DNA of 64,000 bases. It comes from Chromobotia macracanthus. Lineage: Eukaryota > Chordata > Actinopteri > Cypriniformes > Botiidae. Numbering within the stretch: the first letter of the stretch is position 1; the number at the start of each line of letters is the position of its first letter. The stretch is from the NCBI GenBank assembly GCA_036877525.1, contig JAZGTH010000008.1, positions 3,810,001-3,874,000 on the forward strand, given 5' to 3'. Position numbers and translations under genes: made by a program. Shown one piece after another: positions 1-25,700 of this stretch. The notes under the pieces were generated by a model. It was not told where the DNA came from, made no database searches, and saw only the letters and a list, made by a program, of their open reading frames with translations.

Positions 1-291
1 AACATTTGGAAAACGTAATTGGGGCTGCAAGCCTTTTGTATGTTTTTAACTCCTATTTTTTGTGTATGGAGAACAGCTTTGCAGCTTTGTAAAATTGTGT
101 ATAAAGGTTTTTCAATTGGTGGACCATAAAACAGACATTTTGTTGACTCTGCTTAAGAAGAACCCAAGTGGTATCCTGAGACCAGAGTATTATTGAGACT
201 CTAGGGTGAGAAAGTAACCAAAAATGTCTGGTTTTAATCTTGTGGTCTGTGCTGTTCATCAAATGTGTTACATTGTATTCTTCATCAACAG

Positions 292-12772
<12,481 letters not shown>

Positions 12773-13266
12773 GGGACAATTCTGCCTGAAGGCCGGTTGA
12801 CCCACCCACCAGACTTTCCAACCATACCGGAAATTACATTTAAGTGCCTGCCATCTACTGCTGGCTTCCGGTGTTCTGAGACTGCTTATCTATGCCTTCA
12901 TAAAAACCTGTCAAATGAGGGAAAGAAAAAATATGACAACTGCTTGAATTTTGAAAAGAACACAATGTAATGTTTTTTTACTACTTTTTTGTACCTTTCC
13001 CTTCACTCCAAAATTAACAGCTTTTGTGACCAGAAAGCTTAAATTTCAAGTTTTTTAAACAAAAAAAATGTATTACAAAATTCAACCAATAGGATTGTCA
13101 TTAGCTCCCTGTTCCATTTAGAATTGTTTCTCTGGTGAAGCAAAACATTTATCTTAACTCCAAACTTGGTCTGTAGCATATATAATGTAGTTGGTCAGGC
13201 AAACTCAGTTACGTTCACAATACTAAGTTTTAGATGTGTAAATAAAAGGGCACAGCTGTAAATAAA
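12773..13266 (+). terminator. mapk14: mapk14 3' UTR with proximal poly(A) signals
   Basis: The sequence after the TGA is AT-rich and non-coding. Two canonical AATAAA hexamers at 13241-13246 and 13261-13266 are the nearest plausible cleavage signals. A further AATAAA at 14994-14999 could serve a distal isoform about 2.2 kb past the stop, since long 3' UTRs are usual for this gene. Which one is used cannot be told from sequence. Confidence 0.55.
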
Positions 13267-15700
13267 GAATGAAGTGCAACAACAGTTTTATTTACATTCT
13301 GCAGCAAAGTACAGCATTACAGAATGTGACCTTTATTATAAATAGCTAAATATTGAACTAAAGATTAAATCCAATCAGATACAGAGAATGTAATTACTAT
13401 TTAGCGCCCTTTGTGGAATGTAAACAGAAAAGTATGTGGGTGCAGTGTTGACTTCTGACTGTCTCTGTCATGGGTAATAGTAGATTTAGGGTAAGTAATA
13501 AAAACTTACTGTATGAATGCAGTCATGCTTGATCTAAAATATCTTAAGAAGTATTGAGAGAAAATCATGTCAAGTAATTTCAAGCAAACTATGATATTAT
13601 TGGAATGTATCTGGAATTCCTTAATATTTTACGTTTACCTGTCAGCAACACAATAAAGTCACATCTCTCACCAAAATCTATAGAATAAAAAAGATTTTAC
13701 ACCCAATACAATATTATATATAACATGCATAATAGCATTAAAGAGGATAACCATTTAAAATGTGAATTTCAAAAACCTCAAAAGTAAATTATCTAGACCC
13801 ATTATGGTAATTAGAAATTAGGAGGAAATGTCCTTAATTGTTGTGAAATTGTAGTGGTTCTAAAATAGACTTATTATTTTACATAGACAATTTTTTTCTA
13901 TTTATTCTTTTGAATTTATTTGTTTAAAATATGACCTGGGCATGTTCTTGATGGGTTTCATGAGGTTCATCCTTGTAACTGCCTGGTGTATACTCTGAAT
14001 TCTTGGCCTGTTCTACAGCAGCTGTTTTCATTTACTCCGGTTTAAAGAGCAGCTGGTTTTCTAGCTAGACTAGAGCAGGCTTTCTTTATTTTTTCAGACA
14101 TTTATCATTTAAAAAAATCAAACAAAGTAGTTAAAAATAGAGATGATGGTTTTAAAAGGAATACGTCATCAGACCAACTTTACAAGTGTGACAGTTCCAT
14201 ACACTGAAAATTTTTTTGCTGCCTTAAATTGTAAGTTTAATCAACTTGGTTATACAAGTCATTTCAGCAAAATTTTAAATCCTGACTGGTATAACTTAAA
14301 AAAAATTGGTTAAGCAATTTTTTCAATTATTTCTTAAAAATTACAGCAACTCAAGACCAGTCAAGATTACAAAAAGTTGAAATGACTTGTGCAGCCAAAT
14401 TGATTAAACTTAAAAATTTAATGCAGCAAAGTTTTTTTTACAGTGTAGTAAAGGTCCATAGTAAAACAGTTTCCAATGTATGCTTTACCCAAGGAAACAT
14501 GTCCCATGTTTGTGTAAAATGACAGAACCTGAGCCAGTACTTCTGTTATTAAGCATGATTTAACATCTCAGAGTAAGAAATGCCAGGAATATGTTTTTCA
14601 GTCAGAGCCGGCATCTAACTTATTGTATCATTTCAGTTGTTTATGATTGTTTATAAAGAGTCTTCTTTTCCACTTTATATTATCACTTAATTTTATTCAG
14701 CAATATTTTCTGTGTTCAGCATGTATTGTTATATGTCAGGGGGCGTGTTTCTGTTTGTATGCACATTTACAGTTTTCTGAGTGCAAAATCACGAAAACGT
14801 GTTCAATCAGCAGAAAGATAACACTGCATTGAATAGCAAAATATTAAATATGGTTTATATTTTGTTTTGTTGCATGGAATCCGTTTGACATGGAAAAGAG
14901 ATCATCATACCTCTCTTTTGTGCATTATAACCAGTTTTTCCTCATTCATTTATCTTAAGTTATGTGGTCTGTGGAAAACAACTGTTATACAGAAATAAAG
15001 GCAATTATTTTTCACAATATTCATTCTTTGATATTACTCATGCGTATGAAGTGAGTTACTTGTTTTAACTGGACCAATTATAAATAAAAGAATTTGATAG
15101 AGATTTTGAAGGGTGACGTCATTCAAACTCATTTTTACTAACATGCTGCCCTCATGTGGTCGTTTCTCTCATGTACTGCGCATGCTCAACATGTCTGAGA
15201 AGTCTTGACATATAGGTCACACTTTTTACTCTGCATACTTACTGCATGAGTATGTAGTGAATAGTTTTATATTTTCCACATTATACAGTTAGGGTTAGTT
15301 TGCTGTCACAATGGGAACCTACAGTTTGTCCACACTGGTTTAATAACAATGCCTTATTTTTAAATATAAAACGGATATCTTCCCCAACACTTTGTCCTTG
15401 AAATGTACTATAAACAAACAAGAAACCAAAAATGGAAAAGCTAACATATGAAACATTTTTTTCGGCGGAAAGAAATAATTAATGAATTGTATAAAATGAC
15501 AACATATAAAACACATATGATAACTTGCCCCAGGCTGACATTTCTAAAATAAAATCCTTGTTCTGAACCCTGCCTGAATGTATTCAGATCTGGTTTTATT
15601 GTTTTCACTTGTATTTCACTTTGATTAAAATTCACAAAATAAGTGAAATAAGTGAAATAAGGACCAGTGCTTTGAGACTGACAAGCTCTGTATGTATAAC
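13267..15700. other. distal mapk14 3' UTR or spacer before srpk1
   Basis: AT-rich sequence without a supported exon. It contains the palindromic element at 14201-14446, an AATAAA at 14994-14999 and an NRF1-like TGCGCATGCT at 15177-15186. Human SLC26A8 lies between the orthologous kinases, but no part of such a transporter is recognisable here. Confidence 0.5.
14201..14446. mobile_element. palindromic non-autonomous DNA transposon (MITE-like), about 246 bp
   Basis: The first about 50 bases (ACACTGAAAATTTTTTTGCT...) pair with the inverted last about 48 bases (...GCAGCAAAGTTTTTTTTACA then GTGT). The two halves are imperfect inverse copies throughout. The ends read TA-CACTG and CAGTG-TA, consistent with a TA target duplication. 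There is no open reading frame. Confidence 0.75.
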
Positions 15701-15720
15701 GTGTGAATTTGTGTGAGTGA

Positions 15721-15809
15721 CAGTGGCGTTCTGCTGTCGTTTAGGGAAGTTTATGCGCATGCTCCGACCGTTACACGCGTGTGAATGAGCGCTTAGCAGA
15801 CGATACAGC
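15721..15809 (+). promoter_or_regulatory. srpk1: srpk1 core promoter and 5' UTR
   Basis: A locally GC- and CpG-richer stretch just before the start codon contains TGCGCATGC (15754-15762), close to the NRF1 palindrome, and ACGCGT (15775-15780). No TATA box is evident. This fits a housekeeping-type promoter with a short 5' UTR. The start site itself is inferred. Confidence 0.5.
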
Positions 15810-18800
15810 ATGGAAAGAAAAGGTGAGCATCAAAACCATATTAACTACTGGCATCCTCCACACTTCCTCAAAAACAATACATATACCACACAAATAAACA
15901 TCACACCCGTTAAACATGTCCTTGTAGTCAAGCGTACGCGATATGAGATCTGCCAAAGTGTGCAAATGAAGACAAAAGTCTATGTGTTGAGCTCCTGCTA
16001 ATATAGCGGTTTGAGTTGGAATTAAATGATCATCTGCTCATATTACACCATTTTACAAACATGAAACATTTACTCACCGTATCTAACACATGGTGTGTTT
16101 TTATTGTGTTTTGTTTTTGTTGTGCTTATATTTTGTTATGTTGTTGTTTTCCGGCTGCGTCGTTTTCCGCTAGCTGAACTTTCACTTTTAGTTAAACTTT
16201 AAAATAAAGTTTATTTTATGAAAGGAAAAAAATGTGTTGTTGGAAACATATTCCTTTAGTTGTTGTGTGTGTCAGAAAAGTAATAGCAGTACAAATATGT
16301 AACGCTTGCAAAGAACTGGGTGAAACAAGTGCAATAAATTACTGATAAAATACCGCCAGAATACCATAATCGGTACAGTTTGTGTTCTTGCTGTAAAACT
16401 TAACATAAATATGGGTCAGTTTGTGGCTGATATCACGTTACCACAGTTTTAAAGGACGATTGTAGCAACAATAAGTGTTATGAATGTGGTTGCCATGGTA
16501 CGTTTTTATAAGGGATTTATAGTTGAATGGAAATGCTGCTATCTGATCCTGCTTCCTACGAACTCAAGATACGTTAATCTCACCTGTAATACACCTGATG
16601 ATTAACAGGATCAGCTACAGAAATATGTGTCAAATAAACCATCTGTAAAAGTGACTGAAAACACATTTACCTCTGTTGTCTGGCAGTTCTTGCTCTTCAG
16701 GCGAGGAAGAAAAGGACCAAACCCAAGAAACCTGGCAAAAAGTAAGGTTTTTTTTTCAGTTTATGTACATGAACTTGCATTTGAAATAGTGTCAAATCTA
16801 CAGCTTTTTCATTTTGTTCTGTTTAAATTGCAGGTTTGTTTTAACACTGGATTTTATCCCTAAATATTTAAAACCGTTATTGTATAATTTTGTACTTTGG
16901 GATTTGTGTTATTATGTTGTGAATTGTCATTTGGACTTCTCTAAAGGCAGGGTAGGTGATTTGTTGCAGAAACATTTTTGTAATGTTTTTGTTATGGAGT
17001 CTTTTCACATCCTGATAGCAATCAATAAGTGGTTTAAATGTATTTATATATTTATATATCTTCTGTGTAAGGCATAGGACCATAAAATTTGGTCAGAATG
17101 CAATGATACTATATCCTACTTGGCTTTCAAACTTTGTCTGTGTTCATGTGATAAATGAGGTGTGGCTTTGGAGAATGGGAGGATGGGATCTTATGCTTTT
17201 AAAGCTGGGTTGTTATTGCTTCAAAATTGCCAACCCTACCTTTAACAGTTTGGTAAACCTTTCAGGTGCTTGTACAGGTTTGTTTACTAACTCACTTTCA
17301 ACACCAAAACATTTGTGTTTCACATGACTGCATGCCATGCTACTCCAGTTTTTATCAGAGTAAACAGGACAGGGTCAGGCACCTGCTTTGGTTATGGATG
17401 GTTCGTTGTGGTTGTAAAACAGCTATTTTACTTTGTTAAAGCATCTAATGTCAAAAATATTTTTCCCATATGGTTACAGTGACTGCAGTCTTTAGTGATG
17501 TGAGTGTTTTGAATGACGCTACAAATTTGCGCAGACTACAACTTGATGACAATGAACTGCACTTTGGCAATGCAAACTAGCTAGAAGTTAATTGTAAATG
17601 TGAGTGATTTCACCTTTCTGTTTGATTTGACTCTCCGTTGTCCCTGCTTATAGGCAAAGAAAACTGATTTGTCAAAGCGAAACAGCATGTATCTGTTGGA
17701 ACTACAGGACAATCTTTGAAGCGTTAAAAAAAACCAGCATGTTAAATGAGTTTAGTTTTAAATACTGGACAAGCGCACATTTGCCCTGAAGAGATCCGTT
17801 ACATGAGCACTTTGTGACAGCCATCAAGCCTGGTGTGCTTTACTGCTACTCTTACCTTTCTGTGGGAGCTGTGAGGGGTATATGATCATCAAATTTGTCC
17901 ATGAGCTTTACATAGTTTGTCTTAAAGCGGCCTCTCATCATGCTTGGCTTTTATGCCACGCATTTGGCAGGAGCAAGTTCTTACTCACCACCCCTTCCTC
18001 TGCTTCTGTTTCTAATGCCCTTCCCCTCCCTCCTGTGCTGCCTTGTTTTCCGACTTACTCATGTTGGATCAGTAGAGTCGGCCACTGAGCTGAGAGCAGG
18101 CAGGCGCTCTCTGTAAGAGAGAAAAAACGAAGGCAAAGTCTTATCGGCGGTTCAACTCTGGCTTGCACTGCAGCATTCTGCCCTGTGCTCTCTTCCTCTG
18201 CCATGTGGCTTCTGGACTGGATTGTTTCGCTCAACACAGCCGTGGTGAAACTCGCCACCAGTCTGAGGTGCAAGTGAGTTCCACTGTCTGTGTGTGTGTG
18301 TGTGTGTCTGTGTGTGCCTGTGTCTGTGTGTGCCTGTGTCTGTGTGTGCCTGTCTGTGTGTGTGTGTGTGTGTGCCTGTGTGTGTGTGCCTGTGTGTGTG
18401 TGCCTGTGTGTGTGTGCCTGTGTGTGTGTGCCTGTGTGTGTGCCTGTGCCTGTGTGTGTGTGTGTGCCTGTGTGTGTGAAGCTGAGGTGGCATTGTTGAC
18501 TTATTAATGTTTGGTTCGCTTTTAATCAGGCAGGTCAGGGTTCTGCTTTGGTAAGGGTGTAGAGCCTTTGGGGGGTGTTTGTGATAGAGGATTGAGTTGC
18601 AGCTGTAGAACAAAGATGGATTTGTTGGTCCCCTTGTAGACCCCTCTTTGCTAGTGGCAAAGGTGGGAGCTGGACCTGCATGCTGTGTTTGCTGAGTTGT
18701 GAAGTTTCACCCCCAGGTGTACTCAGTCTGTCTATCACTGTGTGCAACTCTTGACGCAGTGCTGGAAAATTAAAGGGCTGTTATCACAGTTTTGGCTGCA

Positions 18801-19759
18801 GTGCTTTTTTTTGTCGAGCAGTAAGGGTGTTCATTATGTAAACTGTATCCTGCACATCTGCAGAACAGGGGGTCTGGGGGACTGCGGGAGCATTGCAGAG
18901 TGTGGCTTTCTACACTGGTTGTGTGAAATCAGATCAGGTCACAGTTTTGGGGAGCATAGTGCAGTAGCAGGCCAATTCCACTGATTTATCATTTTTATGT
19001 GTCACATATATCGTTGCGACAAAAATTGAAAAGTTTTCGAAGATGCTTCTGATAAGGCCAGAAAAAGTTTGAGCCATGCTTGTTAGTGCTATTATGAGGG
19101 AATTACATACAGTATACACACATACATTGTGTAATAATGTCATTATTGTAACAAGACTATTATTATTGCTCATACTTGTAGTTAATTTTTCAACACGTGA
19201 CTGTAAGTATGAAAGTTGTGCCTGAATGCATTGGCACATAGCTAGCTGAAATGAATGACGCCTCAAACTGTGCAAATTGCTAAGAGGTGTGTAGATGCTT
19301 TTTAATTACCAAGTTCACCTGGTGGGTGATAAAATGTCAAAAAATCCTTAGACTTACATTGAAGGAAGGACAGGTATACCATAGGGTCTTGGGTGTGGGC
19401 TCCTAATTGAGGCTAGTAAGAAACCACCCACAACATCTGCATATTCGCATTTACTTATACCTAATATATTTATTATTATTATTTTAGTCTAGTTGTGTAT
19501 TAGCGCAAATACTGTACTATATTATACTGTACTGTACTGAACAATACTATATACAATACTGCAATGTTTCATAGTATTTAATTACCTTTAACTCAACCAC
19601 AAACCAACAATTATAAAATAACCCAGGCTGAATGAGAGAACATGTCCTGCGCAAACGACCCCTCAGTTATGATATGCATGCGCTTCTGTAAAACACTCAT
19701 AAGCCACATCAGTGGAAACTGATGTGCTGTCATCATGCCCTTTGATAACCTATCTCTTG

Positions 19760-19798
<39 letters not shown>

Positions 19799-22700
19799 TG
19801 GTTGGCACACTGCATAACAGAGCAGGTTTAATCTAGCAGGTCTCTTGATGTTCAGATTAAACTGCAGCTCTCTGTCTGCAAGCTAATTCCACAGCATTCG
19901 TTCTAATGTGACGTCCTTCACTTCATATTCTTAAACAGAAGCTTGTTCAGTCCACTGCAGAGTGGCACAGATAAAGCTTTGCCAGTACGCTCCACTGTCA
20001 GTGGGTTTGTATTGCAGTATGAAGTTATGTTGGATCATAATAGCTGACTCTCATTTATTCACACACAATGTTAAGAGCATCAAGGGAACGCAATCACAGT
20101 TTAAGATTTAAATACGTGGCCACCGTATGACACACCGTACACCCCCCAACTCAGATAATTTATCTGTTGAGTATTTGTGTAATATACAATGACTGAAGTG
20201 CCATCCCAATTACATTGCCTGTAGAAAATCAAACTGCAGTTATGAAAAACTGAAAAGCAAAAAAAACATTAAAAAGTACCAGTACATCAGTACCAAGGTG
20301 GTATTAAAAGCTCATAGACGAGAAGATGCAAAGATCCACGTACAGAAATTCTTTAGGTTTGAGGCAACTTATGAAGGGAACAAAAGCTGTTTTGTGATGA
20401 AAAGAGGAAATGCATTAAAGGCTGACACCTGACATTAGATACAGCACTCCACTACCACCGTGAAGATCATGGGTTCAACTCCCAGAGATCACACATATTG
20501 ATAAAATGTAGATCTTGTTTACATTGCCTTGCAGGTCACTTTGAGTAAAAGCATCTGCCAAATGCATGAATCTTTTAGAAAAAAACTTTGTTCTGATACA
20601 GTTACTGGTATACAGTTTAGCTCTTTATTATTATTATTTTTAGCTCTAGTACACTAAAATAGAATTGTCTGATCGACAGCTATATGAGAACTTATTGGAG
20701 TATGTGAGGTAGCCACTAGGCCATGATTCTGCCATGCCAAAACTTATTAAATAAGAAATGTCAGTATTTCATTTTAATTGGAATGTTTTTGGATTATAGA
20801 AATTTTGGGTTTATAAGTCAAAAGTTTTTATTTGATCTGGCTTTTTAAATTATATATTTTTCGTAGGCACAACAGGACCAGAATGTAAAAATCAGTGAAG
20901 ACTTTTTGAAATGCTTATTTAAATTCATAAGTACACATCAACATTATGAAAGGCTTGTTATTTGCATAATAATAAATTATGCAAGACACATGGCAAAGTG
21001 TTTCAGAGCCCTGTCAATCCCAGAGACCCTAACTTCTTCTGTTGCCAAAGGTTTCATGGTTGCTAGGTAACAAGCAGACCCTTAAGTACATGTATCTGAT
21101 GACGTTGTACTGTGGGAGCAGGAGCGTCTGTCTTTATTCCAGTTCTGCATGCTGTGTTTTAATAAACAGCTTCATATCAGTCTAGGGTTGTGCTCCTCTG
21201 TGATTTGTGACTCATTTACACTTCAGTGTTTTTCCTTCTTTCATTTTTATGTTAGTCCATATCACGTATATATTCGCTTATATGTCTACATCTGATGGGA
21301 AGCCTTTGATGACTTTGAAAGAAGAGAGAGGTTGCAGCATGCTGTTGTTTTAAAGCCTGTTTTGACCTCACTGTTTTGAACCTGCCCAAAAAACATGGTA
21401 CATTGTATAACAATCAGTATTCTGCCATTCTGTGTGGTAAGGGTAGAATTAACGCTTTTAATTCATCAATCCAAAATAATGAGTCTTCTCACATCTGAGA
21501 CTAATTAAAGGGCTCATGAACTGCCTTTTTTATTATTTTATACTGTTCTATGTGCTCCATTAATAGCATTAGAAAGGTTTTTATCTAAAGGAACATCATA
21601 ATTAGTAAATAATAGCTATTTTCCACAGTATATTTGAGCCTTTATCTTGAAACGCTTTGTTTTTGTAGGTGTTATTGGGTAACAGGTACATTTTATTGGG
21701 TAACAGGTACATTTTGTTGGGTAACAGTTACATGTCAAATCCAATACAGATTTCATTATCTTTCAGTCTGTCAGCAAATCCTGCATCAAACTGTGCCTTG
21801 TTTACAAAGGAATGCAGAATAAAACGTAGCAAACAAATAGACAGGGTCTTACTAATGCCATCTGGAACTGTATTAAAAATAAACCATGCAATCCTTATGT
21901 TGGGATCTGAAGGAAGGCAATGCAATGACTTCACAACCTGGCACTGCACAACGTCTTGCCTTTATTGCTTGTTAACGCTAGTAACCCAGCATTAGTGATT
22001 CTCTGTTATGCCTACAACATGGCATGCGTGATTAGATGGGCGGGGCTAAAGAGGTAACTGTTTAAAAGGGTGTTGATCATCTTCTGTGCAGGTGGTCTTT
22101 TGCATTACTATAATGTCATAACCACACACTTTTCGAATCGAGTTGTATTCTGACCTTGGTTTCAATAAAAGTTTAATTCTAAGTTCATGACCCCTTTAAA
22201 CAAATGGTTTTGCATTACAGTTTGGTAGCTAGTGTAAAACCCTTTAAATTATGGATTGGGGTCTTTGATTTTACATTTAGTTCAGTCAAGTAGCTCTCAT
22301 GTAGTAGTGCATGTCTTAGAGGGGCGTCAATACATAAGAGTAGTTGATTATTTTGAGTGCTCTTACATTGTTGCTCTCTCTCACTTTCTCTTTCATGCTC
22401 TCTCTCCATGGTGACTCAGTGCTACTTACCTGCCATTACTAATAAGGTTGTTATGAGGCTTGTTCAGATTGCAGCAAGCAACTACCTGCTGAGATACAGA
22501 TCTGATGATCAAGAGAGTATAAAACTTGCCTTTTCGTGAACTGCTTGCCTTTTACTGCTGTAATTAAAGAGAGGGAGAGGGCGAGAGCGTGAAGCCAGAA
22601 TGTACCAAAGAAATGAGGAGGCAGTTGTATTTTTTACCTGCAATGCAGTGCTGGCTTCCCCCGGCCAATCAGACCGTGTGGCTGGGAGGGAAGGGGTGGG

Positions 22701-25700
22701 CTCTTGTTGCTGACGGCAGCAAAGAGAGAGAGACAGAAAGAGAGAGGAGAGAGAGAAAACGGTGAGTGGATGGCTCCGGCTCTTAAGCTTTCAGCCTCAG
22801 TGTGCATCTGTGTGCACTGAGGTGGCCCTTCACTGCCTCTTGTACATGGCCTGCCAACCTCAGTCACCTTCATTAGCACTGTCTCTCATGGGCATCCGAG
22901 CATCCTGTAGGTAAGAAGCAAACTTGTATTGCTGTGTGTGTCCTCTGTATCTCCATAGATTGTGTTTGCATTCATGTGCTGTGCCATGTGTCTGAAAGCT
23001 TTGATTTGGCTATGACTGTATGTTCTGAAGCTTCAAAGGGGAAAAGATTGCAAGGGATGGGCACCCTTGAAGGTAGTTGCAGGTGAGTTTAGTTCAGGTG
23101 AGGATAGTGCAAATCACAAATGTTGCAATAGTTGTTGGTAGAACGGTTTCCTTTTCTCATTTTTGATTTCAAACTGTTTATGGCGTGACTTACCTGTTTA
23201 CTTGTAGCATAGAGCAAAATAGTATTTACAATACCCAAATGAAATCGTGACCACTGATCATAAGAAATTTGAACAGCAGACTGTTTTACATATTTCCATT
23301 AGCAAAAAATAACAGTGTTGCAGCTAAGCATGCAATACTCTGAGTTCACCCAACTCAAATAGCAAACATGTCCTTGAAGATGCCAGTAGAACATACATGA
23401 ATTCAGGGTTGAGGCACTCTGGCTTTTTTAAAATCATCTTTTTACAGAGTCTGACTTTGATCATTTCTGGAAGAAGGGGGGGTTGCCAGGAGCTAGGAAA
23501 CGTGTTGAATGCATACTGCCCCGCAAGCCTCTGCAGATCCTCTCTGTTTGCGCATCTTCCCCTTTATCTGGATTTGCAAAGTGGGCTCAAATGCACTGTT
23601 TAATTAATGCAGCTTTCTGGCATGTAATTCTACAGTGGACAGCTGCAAAAGATGCGTTTGAAGTTCCCAAGTTCCTGTGCTGTGGACAATATTCATGCCG
23701 TCAGGAGATTATCCAACCACAGGTGGGAGAGGCTTCATGAGGCTGTTTTTGTATTCATAAAATCTATTAAAACCACCATCCTTGATGTGCAGGCTGCAAC
23801 ACTGCAATGCAATCCACACACCAATGCAAACAATAGTTGCACTGAGATGATTTCTAGATGTTTGTTTTGATGCACACAAGAGTTCTCTGACACAGCACAA
23901 CAGAATGTCAGACGTGTTGTGGTTGGTGTGTGTGGAGCAGAGAAGTTCTGAAGGCTGAGCCCTGTATTAAAACTGAATTTAACCCTCTGTACACCAGACC
24001 TTTCTTCTCTCTCACTCACGATTCTCATACAGGCTTAGACTCGGGCATGGACACACACAGCCCTCTTGTTTATCTTTCATTGAATGTGATAGAGTGGATG
24101 CCTCGCACAGAGAGCGTGCGGAGGTGAAGTTGAATAGTCCAGGCTGGTTGCTAAGGATTGGTGCTTTTAATAGAATCCTCCTTCTTGCTGAAAAACAACT
24201 TCAAGTAATAGAGGGATTTAGAGAAATTTGATTCATAGACTGAATCAGGATAGAACCTGTCTGACCATTCATCACATGTGAATCAGTTCACAGATGGGAA
24301 TGCTTTAATGCTGAATGAATTTCAAAGGCTCAGTGTGATAAAACTTGCAAAGTAAAATCCAGCAACTGGTTCTGCTGATACCTGTGTCCAAAATCAGTCA
24401 GGCTAGATTGTACATGATTTTAGATTTGAGAATTTTTTTTCAGGAACTATTTTGCGAAAAGAAAACAGAAACCATGTTTCATGATTAATGTTAGTACTCC
24501 AATGCAAACAAAATCTCAATCTTATTCCTGTAATACAGTCATTCATCCTGTCTGAACACAATAATATATGATTTTGAGCTCTTGTGCAACATGTATCAGA
24601 TGGTTCGTGGGTGTCTGCTGTCTGAGCCTACAAACAATACACTGTAGACATGAGATTGGGTAGATTTTAAGTGGCGTGTTTAGTCCTAAAGTAGATTAAA
24701 TCCCCCTCCCGCAGAGCCTTTATTGTCTTCTAGCAGCTCGAGTAAACAGCCAGATAAATTGTTTCTCGGTTTGATTATTATGTTGTTTTGTGAAAGATTA
24801 ATTGAGATCATTAGAAGATTTAAATGCTTCTAACATTTCTAATAACACTTTGCTAATGAAGAATCAATGTGTCTTGTAATGCAGGTCCTTTGTGTTTCTA
24901 GGCTGTTCTGTCCTGGTTTCTGTTTACTAGCTCACAGTCCAGACTGCCCTCTAACTTTTCTAGAAATTCATTTCCTGCATTTCAAACAGAAACTGCCATA
25001 AACCAGCCAGACTTGGATTTGAATCTGTAGCCCAAAGCGCAGTCACTGCAGATAGTCCCCTCCTGACCATGAGCCCTCTCTGATCGCCAACACTCAGCTT
25101 TTTAACAAGGCTTTAACCCTATTAAACATAAATTGTTGCAATGGACATCAAGTTTTGGTTGCAAAGCCGATTTTGAAACATGTCTTGTTGGGGTCAAGGG
25201 TACCTGAATCTTACTTAATCATGGAGGGCTTCCTTAAGTTTTGCACAGCTGTAATTAAAAATGGTCTGCTGGTGATTAACCTTGTTTAGAGACCTGTTTA
25301 GATAGATGCTCCATTGGGACTTGAAATCTGTGAATATTTGTCAGGGTTGGTTTAATTCATTGGGGTTGTTTTGCTGCTCCATTAAATACCCCAATTACTT
25401 GGCTAAAAAATGTAGTGGGGGTATTAAAAAATACTTCTAACTTCTGAAAGAAGATTGAAGACTCTGAAAGATTCTATGCATAACTCAGCTGGATTAATAA
25501 ACTATCACAAGGCTGTCTGTGTGTTAGCATCTACATTCAGTAAAAGTATGTGTGAGAAATGAAAGCATCTTGATGCATTAAAGGTCATGTCTGGACAGCT
25601 TGTTTATTAAACGTGGGCTGGCGGACACTCAAGTCTCAATGGGGTCAATCTATCCACTGGAGATGGTGTTGAAGAATTCCTGTATCACTGCCATGGCTAT

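Noticed and set aside
18152..18613. Long open frames (up to 153 codons) on both strands across the TG repeat
   Set aside because: They encode only Cys-Val or His-Thr repeats dictated by the (TG)n microsatellite.
19611..19808. Arg/Glu-rich 65-codon frame on the - strand
   Set aside because: The repeated residues come from the (CT)n microsatellite near 19757-19795.
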